From Alphaproteobacteria bacterium (GTDB lineage: Bacteria; Pseudomonadota; Alphaproteobacteria; Kiloniellales; DSM-21159), in assembly GCA_030433005.1 (NCBI GenBank), contig JAUILQ010000002.1, positions 1 to 64,000 of the forward strand: 64,000 nucleotides of DNA, written 5' to 3'. The first letter of the stretch is position 1. Each line of letters opens with the position of its first letter. A program made the position numbers and the translations under genes. Positions 1-8,500 of the stretch are shown piece by piece. Below the pieces are notes generated by a model. That model saw only the letters and a list, made by a program, of their open reading frames with translations. It was not told the DNA's origin and did no database searches.

Positions 1-555
1 CTCCTGTGCCACGGCGGGCGCGGCCGGCGCAGGCACCGCCTCGACCGGCCGCGGCGCGGCCGCGCCCCAGGCCGAGTCGGCGGGCAGGATCAGGGTCGCC
101 GGGCCCGAGCGGCCGAGCGCCGCCTGCCAGGCGGCCTGCACGTCGGCCGGGATCGCCTCCGCCGAGACGATGCGCCGGACCCACTTCGACATCGGCGCCG
201 CCAGGCTCTCGATGTCGCTGGTCAGCGGCGCGTCGTGGGCCAGGTGGTAGGCCGCATGGTCGCCGACCACGTTGATCATCGGCGTGTGCGCGCGCCGCGC
301 GTTGTGCAGGTTGGCGAGGCCGTTGGCGAGGCCCGGGCCGAGGTGCAGCAGGGTCGCCGCCGGCCGGTCGGCCATGCGCGCGTAGCCGTCGGCGACGCCG
401 GTGACCACGCCCTCGTGCAGCCCGAGCACGCAGCGCAGCGCCGGCTTGCGGTCGAGCGCCGCGACGAAGTGCATCTCCGAGGTGCCGGGATTGGCGACGC
501 AGAGCCCGACCCCCTGGGCGAGCAGCGCGTCGCAGAGCAGATCGGCACCGTTCAT
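1..555 (-). CDS. Thiamine-diphosphate-dependent enzyme, acetolactate synthase large subunit-like (partial)
   Basis: This is the N-terminal 185 codons of a gene that runs off the left edge. The translation begins [16 protein letters not shown] and holds the typical pyrimidine-binding domain of TPP enzymes: NPGTSEMHF near residue 23, then a G-L-H-E-G segment with the Glu expected to activate the cofactor, then a [10 protein letters not shown] turn. A proline/alanine-rich linker starts just before the edge. Relatives act on 2-oxo acids (acetolactate synthase, benzoylformate decarboxylase), so the substrate cannot be named. Two ATG codons lie in tandem (558 and 555). The second is preferred because GGAG sits 7 nt before it. 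It lies downstream of the gamma-glutamyltransferase gene on the same strand, separated by a long inverted repeat, so co-transcription is uncertain. Confidence 0.85.
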   Translation of the reverse strand, partial: MNGADLLCDALLAQGVGLCVANPGTSEMHFVAALDRKPALRCVLGLHEGVVTGVADGYARMADRPAATLLHLGPGLANGLANLHNARRAHTPMINVVGDHAAYHLAHDAPLTSDIESLAAPMSKWVRRIVSAEAIPADVQAAWQAALGRSGPATLILPADSAWGAAAPRPVEAVPAPAAPAVAQE

Positions 556-571
556 CATCGTTCTCCAGTCT

Positions 572-649
572 GCGCCGGCCCTCTCCCCCACCCGGCCACC
601 CACGTCAGTATCCTGGAATGGGTGGCCGGGTGGGGGAGAGGGCCGGCGC
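572..649. repeat. Perfect 31-bp inverted repeat with 16-nt loop
   Basis: Arms 572-602 and 619-649 are perfectly complementary and flank a 16-nt spacer. The arms contain the purine/pyrimidine-biased block CTCTCCCCCACCCGG. There is no T-tract. It fills the gap between the gamma-glutamyltransferase stop and the TPP-enzyme start. It could form a very stable RNA hairpin that attenuates the downstream gene, or be one copy of a dispersed intergenic palindrome. No second copy was noticed in this window. Confidence 0.85.
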
Positions 650-664
650 GAGCCCGCCATCGCC

Positions 665-2251
665 TCAGAATCCCAGCGCCATGCCGTCCTTGCGGTGGTC
701 GGAGCCGGCGCGCAGCACGCCGGCGGCGCGGTCGATCCAGATCGCCTGGCCGCCGCCCAGCGGCGTCGGCCGCTCGACGATCGCGTGGCCGCGCCGCGCC
801 AGCTCGGCGATCACCGCCTCGCCGAGCGGCGGCTCGACCTCCAGCTTGCCGTTGAACGCGAAGGCGCGCGGCTCTGCCAGGGCCTCCTGGAGGTCGAGGC
901 CGCGGTCGAGCAGGTTGCTGAGGAACCAGGCATGGCCGGCCGACTGGTAGTGCCCGCCCATGACGCCGAACGGCATGACGGTCTCGCCGTCTCGGCGCAG
1001 CAGCCCGGGGATGATGGTGTGCAGCGGCCGCTTGCGCGGCGCCAGCACGTTGGGATGGCCGTCCTCGAGCCGGAAGGAGGTGCCGCGGCTGTGCAGCAGG
1101 ATGCCGCTGGCCGGGTCGGTCAGGGTCGAGCCGAAGCCGTGGAACAGCGAGTTGATGAAAGAGACGGCGTTGCCCTCGCGGTCGACCGCGCAGAGGTAGA
1201 CCGTGTCGCGGTGCTCCGGCTCGTTCCACAGCGCCGGCCGGCCGGCGCGCGCCCGGTCGATACGGCCGCGCAGGATCGCGGCCGTTTCCTCGGACAGCAG
1301 CTCCGCGACCGGGGTCGGCGCGAAGGCCGGGTCGCAGAGCAGGGCGTCGCGATGGTGGTAGGCGAGCTTGGTCGCCTCGGCGTGCAGGTGCACGCGCTCG
1401 GCAAGGTCGAGCTCGGGGCCGAGGTCGAAGCCCTGCAGCACCGAGAGGATCATCAGCGCCGCCAGGCCCTGGCCGTTCGGCGGGCACTCCAGCACCTCCC
1501 AGCCACGGTAGGCGAGGCCGATCGGCTCGGCGTAGTCGGCGCCGTCGCAGGCCGTCGCGAAGTCCTCCTCGCTGTGCAGGCCGCCCAGGCTCTGCAGGAA
1601 GGCGACGAGGTTGCGCGCGGTCTCGCCGGTGTAGAAGGCCTCGGCGCCGCCGGCCGCGATCTCGGCGAGGCGCGCGGCGAGCAGCGGCTGCCGGTGGCTG
1701 GCGCCGGCACGCGGCGCCTCGCCCTCGGGCAGGAAGACGGCGCGGCTGCCGGGCTGCTCGGCGAGCAGCGGCGCCTCGTTGGCCCAGTCCTGGGCGACGC
1801 GCTGGGTCACCGGATAGCCCTCGCGGGCGTAGCCGATCGCGCGCTCGAGCAGCCGCGCGAAGGGCAGGCGGCCGTGGTCGCGGTGCAGCCTGGTCCAGCC
1901 GGCGACCGCGCCGGGCACGGTGACGCCGTGCGGCGAGATCCGCGGCACCTCGGTCAGGCCCAGGTCGCGCAGCCGGGCCGCGGTCGCCGCCGCCGGCGAG
2001 CGGCCGCTGCCGTTGAGCGCGACGACCTTGCCGCCGCGCGGGGCATAGAGCGCGAAGCAGTCGCCGCCGATGCCGGTCATCGCCGGCTCGACGACGCACT
2101 GCACGGCGCAGGCGGCGATCGCCGCGTCGACGGCGTTGCCGCCGCCGGCCAGGATCTCGAGGCCGGCGGCGGTGGCCAGCGGGTGGGAGGTCGCGATCAT
2201 GGCGTCGCGCGCCATGGCCTGCGGGCGGCCGGGACGGAAGAAGTCGTGCAT
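665..2251 (-). CDS. Gamma-glutamyltransferase family protein (cytoplasmic type)
   Basis: This is a 528-residue Ntn-hydrolase of the gamma-glutamyltransferase (GGT) family. The family cleaves or transfers gamma-glutamyl groups from glutathione and related amides after self-cleaving into two subunits. The autoprocessing site is visible as D-Thr350-V-Y-L, followed by [13 protein letters not shown]. The small-subunit glycine pair expected in the oxyanion region is in VMGGHYQS (about 431-438). The N-terminal region keeps [12 protein letters not shown] and MTGIGGDCF. There is no signal peptide: the protein starts [13 protein letters not shown]. It is therefore probably a cytoplasmic member of the kind found in catabolic clusters rather than the periplasmic glutathione enzyme. 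The neighbouring TPP enzyme on the same strand suggests a shared catabolic role, but the substrate is unknown. Confidence 0.88.
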   Translation of the reverse strand: MHDFFRPGRPQAMARDAMIATSHPLATAAGLEILAGGGNAVDAAIAACAVQCVVEPAMTGIGGDCFALYAPRGGKVVALNGSGRSPAAATAARLRDLGLTEVPRISPHGVTVPGAVAGWTRLHRDHGRLPFARLLERAIGYAREGYPVTQRVAQDWANEAPLLAEQPGSRAVFLPEGEAPRAGASHRQPLLAARLAEIAAGGAEAFYTGETARNLVAFLQSLGGLHSEEDFATACDGADYAEPIGLAYRGWEVLECPPNGQGLAALMILSVLQGFDLGPELDLAERVHLHAEATKLAYHHRDALLCDPAFAPTPVAELLSEETAAILRGRIDRARAGRPALWNEPEHRDTVYLCAVDREGNAVSFINSLFHGFGSTLTDPASGILLHSRGTSFRLEDGHPNVLAPRKRPLHTIIPGLLRRDGETVMPFGVMGGHYQSAGHAWFLSNLLDRGLDLQEALAEPRAFAFNGKLEVEPPLGEAVIAELARRGHAIVERPTPLGGGQAIWIDRAAGVLRAGSDHRKDGMALGF

Positions 2252-2366
2252 GGGTTTGTGCGGTGTTCCGGAACGGGACGGGCGGGGAGCGCAGACTGGC
2301 GCAAATCCGCGGTCCCGTCGATCCGGGAAAAAGCCTCGCCGTCGGCAGCCGCGGGCCCGGAAACGA

Positions 2367-2406
2367 CGAAGCCGGAGCCGCGCAATGGCGCTGGACTCCG
2401 GCTTCG
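2367..2406 (-). terminator. Hairpin downstream of tRNA-Gly
   Basis: Arms 2367-2377 and 2396-2406 form an 11-bp stem that begins 8 nt past the CCA end of the tRNA on the minus strand. Only a short T-run (three T) follows after three other bases, so this is a weak intrinsic terminator or a processing structure. Confidence 0.5.
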
Positions 2407-2413
2407 GCTCAAT

Positions 2414-2488
2414 TGGAGCGGGCGATGAGATTCGAACTCACGACCCCAACCTTGGCAAGGTTGTGCTCTACCCCTGAGCTACGCCCGC
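2414..2488 (-). tRNA. tRNA-Gly (anticodon GCC)
   Basis: The minus strand folds as a cloverleaf. The acceptor stem is GCGGGCG paired with CGCCCGC. The D-arm is GCTC...GAGC, the anticodon stem encloses TTGCCAA with GCC as anticodon, and the T-arm carries GTTCGAATC. The discriminator base is T (U in the RNA) and CCA is encoded (2414-2416). The gene is single and stands between the GGT gene and the ProX gene. Confidence 0.97.
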
Positions 2489-2663
2489 ATCGGGATAGGC
2501 CGGCGGAGAACGCCGCCGGGGAGCGACGATCTAGCGAGTCCCGCCGGCGAACGCAAGGGCTTTTCCCGCAACTCCCCGCCGATTACGGTCCGGGACCGCG
2601 GAACACGGCCAGTCGCCCCGCGCGACCCGGCCGGCAGGCGATCCGGAAACCGAGGGGGCGACG

Positions 2664-3215
2664 ATGGGCGAGGCGGAGACTCCCGAGATCGAGGCGCGGC
2701 TGGCCGACGGCAGCGCGCCGATGACGCCCGACGCGCTGCTCGCGCGCCTGGCCGAGCTCGGCATCGCCGAATCGACGATCGGCCACCCGCCGGTCTTCAC
2801 CGTGGAGGAGGCCAAGGCGCTGCGCGGCAAGCTGCCCGGCGCCCACGTCAAGAACCTGTTCCTGCGCAACAAGAAGGGCCGCATGTGGCTGCTGTCCTGC
2901 CTGGAGGACCGCGAGATCGACCTCAAGGTCCTGGGCGAGCGGCTCGGCGCCGGGCGGCTGTCGTTCGGCAGCGCCGAGCGGCTGATGCGCCACCTCGGCG
3001 TGCGCCCCGGCTCGGTGACCGCGCTGGCGGTGGTCAACGACCACGGTGGCGAGGTGCAGCTGGTGCTCGACCGGGCGCTCACCGAGATCGACCCGGTCAA
3101 CCTGCACCCGCTGGCCAACGACCGCACGACGGCGCTGAGCCCGGACGGGCTGCTCGCCTTCTGCCGGGCCGCCGGCCACGATCCGGCCTTCCTCGACTTC
3201 CCCCTGGCACCGTGA
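2664..3215 (+). CDS. Prolyl-tRNA editing protein, YbaK/ProX domain
   Basis: This 183-residue protein is of the YbaK/ProX trans-editing family. These proteins hydrolyse tRNA-Pro charged with the wrong amino acid (alanine or cysteine). The family hallmark, a conserved Lys in H-V-K-N-L-F-L-R-N-K, is near residue 60. The rest matches a single YbaK fold: WLLSCLEDREIDLK, then RPGSVTALAVVND, then PLANDRTTALS. Length is usual for stand-alone ProX. The start has a purine-rich GAGGGGGCG upstream. A second in-frame ATG 19 codons on (MTPDALLARLAELG) is closer to where many relatives start, so the true N-terminus is uncertain. Which mischarged tRNA it clears cannot be read from the sequence. Confidence 0.88.
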   Translation: MGEAETPEIEARLADGSAPMTPDALLARLAELGIAESTIGHPPVFTVEEAKALRGKLPGAHVKNLFLRNKKGRMWLLSCLEDREIDLKVLGERLGAGRLSFGSAERLMRHLGVRPGSVTALAVVNDHGGEVQLVLDRALTEIDPVNLHPLANDRTTALSPDGLLAFCRAAGHDPAFLDFPLAP

Positions 3216-3378
3216 CGCGCGCATCGGGGCCGGGCGCTTCCGCTAGGCTTGTCTAAGCTGGCGCGAACCGCCAAATAGAGGGCGGTTTTCCACCCCATCG
3301 ACCCACCCGGCCGCAAGGGCCGGCGTCCCGGACCGCCCTCCGACCCGCGGGCGGGGCAGCGCAGAGCGGAGCAAGACT

Positions 3379-4359
3379 ATGTCCAGCCTGATCGGTCAAG
3401 CCAACCAGCCCGCGAACCAGCCGGGGGCCGACGCGGCCCAGGGCGGGCCCGCCGGCGGTGCCGCGGGCGCCAGCGCGGCGATCAAGGACAGCGACCTGCA
3501 GAACTTCGCCAAGGACGTCATCGAGGCCTCGATGGAGCGCCCGGTGCTGGTCGACTTCTGGGCGACCTGGTGCGGGCCCTGCAAGACCCTGACGCCGCTG
3601 CTCGAGAAGGCAGTGACCGCGACGCGCGGCGCCGTGCGCCTGGTCAAGATCGACATCGACAAGAACCAGACCCTGGCCCAGCAGCTGCGCATCCAGTCGG
3701 TGCCCACGGTCTACGCGTTCTACCAGGGCCAGCCGGTCGACGGCTTCCAGGGCGCGCTGCCGGAGAGCCAGCTGACCTCCTTCATCGACCGCCTGATCGA
3801 GATGAGCGGCGCGCAGCCGGAGGACGGCGGCCAGACCGCCAGCGAGCTGATCAAGGCCGCCGACGTCAAGCTGGCCGAGGGCGCGGCCGAGGAGGCCGAG
3901 GCGCTGTACCTGCAGGCGCTGCAGTCCGACGGCGACAACGCCGCGGCGATCGCCGGCATGCTGCGCGCGCGCATCCAGCTGGGCGACCAGGAGGCGGCGC
4001 GCGAGATGCTCGATTCGCTGGACGACGAGATGCGCGCCAAGCCCGAGCTGGCCGCCGTCGCCACGGCCCTGGAGCTCGGCGGCCACGCCGTCGACAGCGA
4101 GGAGATCGCGAGCCTGCAGGCCAAGGTCGAGCAGGACCCCAAGGACCACGAGGCGCGCTTCCAGCTGGCCCAGGCGCTCTACGCCGGCGGCCGCCAGGAG
4201 GAGGCCGGCGAGCACCTGCTGGAGATCGTCCGGCGCAAGCGCGACTGGAACGACGAGGCGGCGCGCAAGGAGCTGGTCAAGTACTTCGACGCCTGGGGGC
4301 CGACCAGCGAGCTGACGCTCGACTTCCGCCGCCGCCTGTCCTCGATCCTGTTCGCCTGA
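3379..4359 (+). CDS. cnoX: Thioredoxin-TPR chaperone, CnoX/YbbN type
   Basis: This is a 326-residue thioredoxin fold (about 35-145) with WCGPC (Cys65, Cys68), followed by tetratricopeptide-like helices to the C-terminus. That layout is CnoX/YbbN, a cytoplasmic holdase and redox-linked chaperone that guards clients against oxidation and passes them to GroEL or DnaK. Unlike E. coli CnoX, whose site is SXXC, both active-site Cys are present, as is common in alphaproteobacteria, so it may be a true oxidoreductase. The first 30 residues are Gly/Ala/Gln-rich and probably disordered. It leads a run with the LON-domain, Trm112 and DUF971 genes, with a 13-nt gap to the next gene. Confidence 0.9.
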   Translation: MSSLIGQANQPANQPGADAAQGGPAGGAAGASAAIKDSDLQNFAKDVIEASMERPVLVDFWATWCGPCKTLTPLLEKAVTATRGAVRLVKIDIDKNQTLAQQLRIQSVPTVYAFYQGQPVDGFQGALPESQLTSFIDRLIEMSGAQPEDGGQTASELIKAADVKLAEGAAEEAEALYLQALQSDGDNAAAIAGMLRARIQLGDQEAAREMLDSLDDEMRAKPELAAVATALELGGHAVDSEEIASLQAKVEQDPKDHEARFQLAQALYAGGRQEEAGEHLLEIVRRKRDWNDEAARKELVKYFDAWGPTSELTLDFRRRLSSILFA

Positions 4360-4372
4360 GCCGCCCGGTCGC

Positions 4373-5047
4373 ATGAGCCGTTCCTCCTTCGACCCGGCCT
4401 TCGACGAGCTGCCGGCCAGCCTGCCGATCTTCCCCCTCCCGGGGGTGCTGCTGCTGCCGGGCGGGCGCCTGCCGCTCAACGTCTTCGAGCCGCGCTACCT
4501 GGCGATGGTCGAGGACGCGCTGCGCAGCGCGCGGCTGGTCGGCATGGTGCAGCCGAACGAGGAGGCCGACGGCGACGTCGGCGCGCTGCCGGTCTACGGC
4601 ACCGGCTGCGCCGGCCGCATCACGGCGTTCCAGGAGACCGACGACGGCCGCTACCTGATCACGCTCACCGGCCTGATCCGCTTCGACATCCAGGAAGAGC
4701 TGACGACCCTGCGCGGCTACCGCTCGGTGCAGGCCGACTGGAGCCGCTACCGCGCCGACCTGGAGGCCGAGGATCCGCCGGGCATCGACCGCGCGCGCAT
4801 GCTCGAGGCGCTGCGCGCCTACTTCGACGCGACCGGGATCGCCGGCGACTGGGACGCCATCGACGAGACGCCGAACGAGAAGCTGATCACCTCGATCGCC
4901 ATGATCTGCCCCTTCGAGGCCGCCGAGAAGCAGGCCCTGCTCGAGGCGCCGACGCTCGGCGAACGCGCCGAGGCGATGACCGCGATCCTGGAGATGGCCG
5001 CGCTGCGCGGCGACGACGCCCCGGAAGGCGAGACGCCCCGGCACTGA
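4373..5047 (+). CDS. LON peptidase N-terminal (substrate-binding) domain protein
   Basis: This 224-residue protein consists only of the N-terminal substrate-binding domain of Lon, without ATPase or protease parts. The diagnostic start is [15 protein letters not shown] followed by F-E-P-R-Y (residues 18-45). A helical bundle follows towards the end ([22 protein letters not shown]). Such stand-alone proteins are common but their role is not settled; recognition of damaged proteins or an adaptor role is usually proposed. It starts 13 nt after cnoX with a poor ribosome-binding site, so translation is probably coupled. The link to a chaperone gene supports a quality-control role. Confidence 0.9.
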   Translation: MSRSSFDPAFDELPASLPIFPLPGVLLLPGGRLPLNVFEPRYLAMVEDALRSARLVGMVQPNEEADGDVGALPVYGTGCAGRITAFQETDDGRYLITLTGLIRFDIQEELTTLRGYRSVQADWSRYRADLEAEDPPGIDRARMLEALRAYFDATGIAGDWDAIDETPNEKLITSIAMICPFEAAEKQALLEAPTLGERAEAMTAILEMAALRGDDAPEGETPRH

Positions 5048-5066
5048 AGAGCGGAGGAGAAGAGCC

Positions 5067-5297
5067 ATGAGCGACCGCACGGCGCCGGACGACGGCAAGG
5101 CTGGCGAAGCGACGGCGGCGCGCGGCGGGGTCGACCCGCGGCTGCTTGAGATCCTGGTCTGCCCGATCACCAAGGGCCCCCTCGACTTCGACGCCCGGGC
5201 CCAGGAGCTGATCAGCCGCCAGGCCGGTCTCGCCTACCCGATCCGCGACGGCATCCCGATCATGCTGCCCGACGAGGCGCGCCGGATCGACGAGTAG
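5067..5297 (+). CDS. Trm112 family protein (UPF0434/YcaR)
   Basis: This small protein (76 residues) has the Trm112 core: [14 protein letters not shown] (about 28-41), then [14 protein letters not shown] near the end. Bacterial members are small partners or adaptors of methyltransferases and other enzymes. Only one Cys of the usual zinc set (in VCP) is present, so metal binding is doubtful. GGAGGAG lies just upstream. It is the third gene of the cnoX run. Confidence 0.9.
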   Translation: MSDRTAPDDGKAGEATAARGGVDPRLLEILVCPITKGPLDFDARAQELISRQAGLAYPIRDGIPIMLPDEARRIDE

Positions 5298-5328
5298 CTG
5301 CGCGGGCCCAGCGAGCAGGCGGGAAGCC

Positions 5329-5715
5329 ATGAGCGAGTTCGACGTCCAGCACCATCCCACCGAGATCCGCTACATCTCGGCGGACAAGCGCCTCGAGATC
5401 GACTTCGACGACGGCGCGCGCTTCTCGCTGCCCGCCGAGCTGCTGCGCGTCGAGAGCCCCTCGGCCGAGGTCCAGGGCCACGGGCCCGGCCAGAAGCAGA
5501 TCGTCGGCGGCCGGCGCCACGTCGGCATCCTCGAGATCGAGCCGGTCGGCTCTTACGCCGTTAGAATTCGTTTCGACGACCTCCACGACAGCGGGATATA
5601 CTCCTGGGACTACCTCTACAGGCTCGGGGAGGGGCAGGAGGAGCTGTGGGCGGACTACCTGAGGAACCTGGAGGCGCGCGGCCTGTCGCGCGAGCCGCCG
5701 CGGCGCGGCGGCTAG
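5329..5715 (+). CDS. DUF971 / gamma-butyrobetaine hydroxylase-like N-terminal domain protein
   Basis: This 128-residue protein matches DUF971: E-I-R-Y near the start, a middle L-L-R-V-E-S-P-S-A-E-V-Q-G-H-G, then IEPVGSYAVRIRFDD and HDSGIYSWDYLY (about 87-100). The same fold is the N-terminal domain of gamma-butyrobetaine hydroxylase, but here it stands alone, as in many proteobacteria where it is linked to iron-sulfur cluster handling. No metal-site Cys pattern is visible. It follows the Trm112 gene by 31 nt. Confidence 0.88.
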   Translation: MSEFDVQHHPTEIRYISADKRLEIDFDDGARFSLPAELLRVESPSAEVQGHGPGQKQIVGGRRHVGILEIEPVGSYAVRIRFDDLHDSGIYSWDYLYRLGEGQEELWADYLRNLEARGLSREPPRRGG

Positions 5716-5726
5716 ACAGGCTCCTC

Positions 5727-6029
5727 ATGCGCGCGGCGGGAGCCGCGCTTCTGGCCGTGCTGCTCTCGACGGCCGCCGCCCCGGGTGCCCGCGCCGCCGG
5801 CTGCGCCGAGCCGCCGCTGACCGCGCCGCTCTGCGAGACGGCGCTGCAGAGCCGCGGCGACGAGACCGCCGCCCGGCTCCGCCGCGAGAGCTGCCGCTTG
5901 GCCATGCAGTCCTACATCTTCGCCCTCGACCGCTGGGCGCTCTGCGTGCGCAACGAGGCCGAGCTGCGCAAGCTGGAGGCGCGCCGCCGCCTCGACTGCC
6001 TGGCCCACGACGGCTTCAACTGCTCCTGA
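5727..6029 (+). CDS. Small secreted cysteine-containing protein, unknown function
   Basis: This 100-residue protein is not recognised. It begins MRAAGAALLAVLLSTAAAPGARAAG, a clear Sec signal peptide with a likely cut after A-R-A. The mature part is about 76 residues with six Cys (in GCAEP, LCET, SCRL, LCVR, DCLA and NCS). That even number suggests up to three disulfides in the periplasm. Several Arg-rich helical stretches lie between them. The reading frame is open further upstream, but this ATG, 11 nt after the DUF971 stop, gives the signal peptide. Confidence 0.65.
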   Translation: MRAAGAALLAVLLSTAAAPGARAAGCAEPPLTAPLCETALQSRGDETAARLRRESCRLAMQSYIFALDRWALCVRNEAELRKLEARRRLDCLAHDGFNCS

Positions 6030-6208
6030 CGCCCCGGTCATCGGCGGCTCGGGACCGGCGGGCCGGAATCCGTCCGGCGGATGCGTTTGCGACCCCGCCG
6101 CGTCGCCGCCGCGCGAGCAGGCGGCGCCCGCCTTCGCCACCCTGACGGTCGCCGGCCGCGTTTCGGGTGCCCCGGTGCCCGGCGCTGCCGCGGAGGGGGA
6201 GCGCAAGG

Positions 6209-7441
6209 ATGCCCGACAGCCTGACGCCGAGCCTGCTCAAGGAGCCCGACCTGCCGCGCCTGCGCCGCGAGCGTCTGGCCCGGCTGCGCGCCGAGCTGGC
6301 GCGCCGCGAGCTCGCGGCGATCCTGCTCTACGACCCGGTCAACATCCGCTACGCCACCGACAGCCGCAACATGGCCGTCTGGACCCTGCACAACCCCGTG
6401 CGCTACGCCTTCGTCGCGCTCGAGGGGCCGGTGCTGGTCTTCGACTTCCACAACTGCGGCCACCTGTCGGACGGCCTCGAGCTGATCGACGAAGTGCGGC
6501 CGGCGATCAGCTGGTACTGGTTCGGCGCCGGGCCGGAACAGGGCCGCCGGGTGCTCGCCTGGGCCGCCGAGATCGCCGAGCTGGTGCGCCGTCACGGCGG
6601 CGGCAACCGGCGCCTCGCCGTCGACCGGCTCGATCCCGCCGGCACCCGCGCGCTGGAGGCCGAGGGCATCGAGCTGCTCGACGGCCAGGAGCCGATGGAG
6701 ATGGCGCGCCACCTCAAGACCGCCGACGAGGTCGTCGCCATGCGCCACGCCGTCGCGGCCTGCGAGGCCGGGATGGCGGCGATGCGGGCGGCGCTGAAGC
6801 CCGGGATCACCGAGAACCAGCTCTGGTCGATCCTGCACCAGGTCAACATCGCGCGCGGCGGCGAGTGGATCGAGACGCGGCTGCTCGCCTCGGGCCCGCG
6901 CACCAACCCCTGGTTCCAGGAGTGCAGCGACCGGGTCATCGAGGCCGGCGATCTGGTCTCCTTCGACACGGACCTGATCGGCCCCTACGGCCTCTGCGCC
7001 GACATCAGCCGCGCGTTCCTGTGCGGCGCCGACGACGGACGGCGCGCGACCGACGAGCAGCGCACGCTCTTCGCGCTGGCGCGCGAGCAGCTCGAGAGCA
7101 ACATCGCCCTGCTGCAGCCGGGCATGGGCTACCGCGAGTTCGCCGAGCGCTCCTTCCGCCTGCCGGAGGCCTACCTGCCGAACCGCTACTCGGTGATCTT
7201 CCACGGCGTCGGGCTGTGCGACGAGTACCCGGCCTGCGTCTACCTCGAGGACTTCGAGACCGGCGGCTACGACGGGCTGGTCGTGCCCGGCATGACGATC
7301 TGCATGGAATCCTATGTCGGCGCCCGCGGCGGGCGCGAGGGAGTCAAGCTGGAGCAGCAGCTGCTGGTCACCGAGACCGGCCTGGAGCCGCTCTCAAGCT
7401 TCCCCTTCGAGGAAGCGCTGATGCCGAGCCGCTGGCTGTAG
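6209..7441 (+). CDS. M24-family metalloenzyme with DddP (DMSP lyase)-like active site
   Basis: This 410-residue pita-bread (M24) protein resembles Xaa-Pro aminopeptidases and, more closely, DddP, which cleaves dimethylsulfoniopropionate to dimethyl sulfide and acrylate. The six metal ligands are Asp253, Asp255, Asp265, His332, Glu367 and Glu382, and their spacing closely follows DddP as I recall it. Tyr327 and Asp338 lie at -5 and +6 from the metal His, where DddP has its substrate Tyr and catalytic Asp. Long shared blocks include GGEWIETRLLASGPRTNP and H-G-V-G-L-C-D-E. GGAGGGGGA precedes the ATG by 8 nt, which decides the start against an upstream in-frame ATG at 6167. The gene stands alone with no acrylate or DMSP-uptake genes nearby, so an aminopeptidase or other lyase activity remains possible. 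Confidence 0.75.
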   Translation: MPDSLTPSLLKEPDLPRLRRERLARLRAELARRELAAILLYDPVNIRYATDSRNMAVWTLHNPVRYAFVALEGPVLVFDFHNCGHLSDGLELIDEVRPAISWYWFGAGPEQGRRVLAWAAEIAELVRRHGGGNRRLAVDRLDPAGTRALEAEGIELLDGQEPMEMARHLKTADEVVAMRHAVAACEAGMAAMRAALKPGITENQLWSILHQVNIARGGEWIETRLLASGPRTNPWFQECSDRVIEAGDLVSFDTDLIGPYGLCADISRAFLCGADDGRRATDEQRTLFALAREQLESNIALLQPGMGYREFAERSFRLPEAYLPNRYSVIFHGVGLCDEYPACVYLEDFETGGYDGLVVPGMTICMESYVGARGGREGVKLEQQLLVTETGLEPLSSFPFEEALMPSRWL

Positions 7442-7465
7442 GGAACGGAGCCCCCTGCAGCCGCC

Positions 7466-8404
7466 TCACATCATCGAGGCGCCGGCCGGCTTCTCCCCGT
7501 CCTTCCATTCCTCGCCCGACTGCGCGGCGAAGATCGAGGTGTAGCCGCCCGACCAGTCCGGCGGCAGCAGGCAAGGCCGCGGGTCGTGGCGCGCCCAGCG
7601 GGCCGGGCGGCCGCGCAGCAGGGTGCGGTCGTGCCGCGAGACCGAGGGATTCACGGTGTAGGGGAAGGCATCGGCCGAGGCATAGGCGTTGAGCAGCAGC
7701 GGCCGACCGTGCGCCGTCGTCGCCGGCGGCGAGGAGTGCACCGTGCGGCAGTTGTGCACGGTGATCGAGCCGGCCGGGCCGCACAGCGTCACCGCCTTCG
7801 CCTCGTCGAGCGTCGCGGCGTCGGCGTCGGACAGGCAGCCGGTCCAGTGGCCGTCGGCGTCGTACTGGTCGTAGAGCGGGCCCTCGTGGCTGCCCGGCAG
7901 CACGGTCAGCGGCCCGTCGGTCGGCCCGACGTCGTTGAGATAGAGCCCGATGGTCAGCGGGCTGTAGTTGGTGTGCGGGTAGAACTGGATGTCCTGGTGC
8001 CAGCGCACGGCGTTGGCGGCCGGGTTCGACTCGCTCCATTTGAAGTTCAGCTTGGAGTGATGGAAGGTCACGCCGCCGCCCTCCTCGGCGCCGATCAGGT
8101 CGGCTGCGACGTCGGCCAGGACGCCGCTCGCGACCTCCCAGAACAGCGGATCCTGCTCGTCCGGGGTCTTGAGCCGGCGCAGCCGCGGGCTCTCGGCGCC
8201 GTGGCCCGGCGCCAGGTCGAAGACCTCGTCGCTCCTGGCGACGGCCCGGCTGCGCTCCAGGAACTCGGCGACCTTGGCGTGGAGCCGCGCGAGCAGCGCC
8301 TCGTCGATCAGGCGCTCGACCAGCAGGTAGCCGTCGCGATGGTAGGCCGCGACCTGCTCGGGGCTGAGGAGAGTCGGACGGGTCGGGACTTCGACGGCTG
8401 ACAT
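7466..8404 (-). CDS. Phytanoyl-CoA dioxygenase (PhyH) family oxygenase
   Basis: This 312-residue protein is a non-haem Fe(II)/2-oxoglutarate oxygenase of the PhyH family. The iron triad is visible: W-H136-Q-D138 and distal His223 in CRTVHSS. An Arg about 12 residues on (HGRPLLL) would bind 2-oxoglutarate. The substrate is unknown; the family hydroxylates lipids, small metabolites and ectoine-type solutes. The start at 8404 is chosen because GAGG lies about 8 nt upstream, while two earlier in-frame ATGs have no ribosome-binding site. It lies downstream of the UbiH-like gene on the same strand (96-nt gap) and converges on the DddP-like gene with a 24-nt gap. Confidence 0.88.
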   Translation of the reverse strand: MSAVEVPTRPTLLSPEQVAAYHRDGYLLVERLIDEALLARLHAKVAEFLERSRAVARSDEVFDLAPGHGAESPRLRRLKTPDEQDPLFWEVASGVLADVAADLIGAEEGGGVTFHHSKLNFKWSESNPAANAVRWHQDIQFYPHTNYSPLTIGLYLNDVGPTDGPLTVLPGSHEGPLYDQYDADGHWTGCLSDADAATLDEAKAVTLCGPAGSITVHNCRTVHSSPPATTAHGRPLLLNAYASADAFPYTVNPSVSRHDRTLLRGRPARWARHDPRPCLLPPDWSGGYTSIFAAQSGEEWKDGEKPAGASMM

Positions 8405-8500
8405 CGCGGGCACCTCGCTCTGTGACATATCAGCAGTATGCAACCGCCGGCCGGACGGCTGCAAGGGTTGCAGCCGATGGGGTCGCGGCCGATCGGGCCG

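Noticed and set aside
401-2428. Plus-strand open frame of 675 codons
   Set aside because: Covers the TPP-enzyme and GGT genes and the tRNA in antisense, with no family features.
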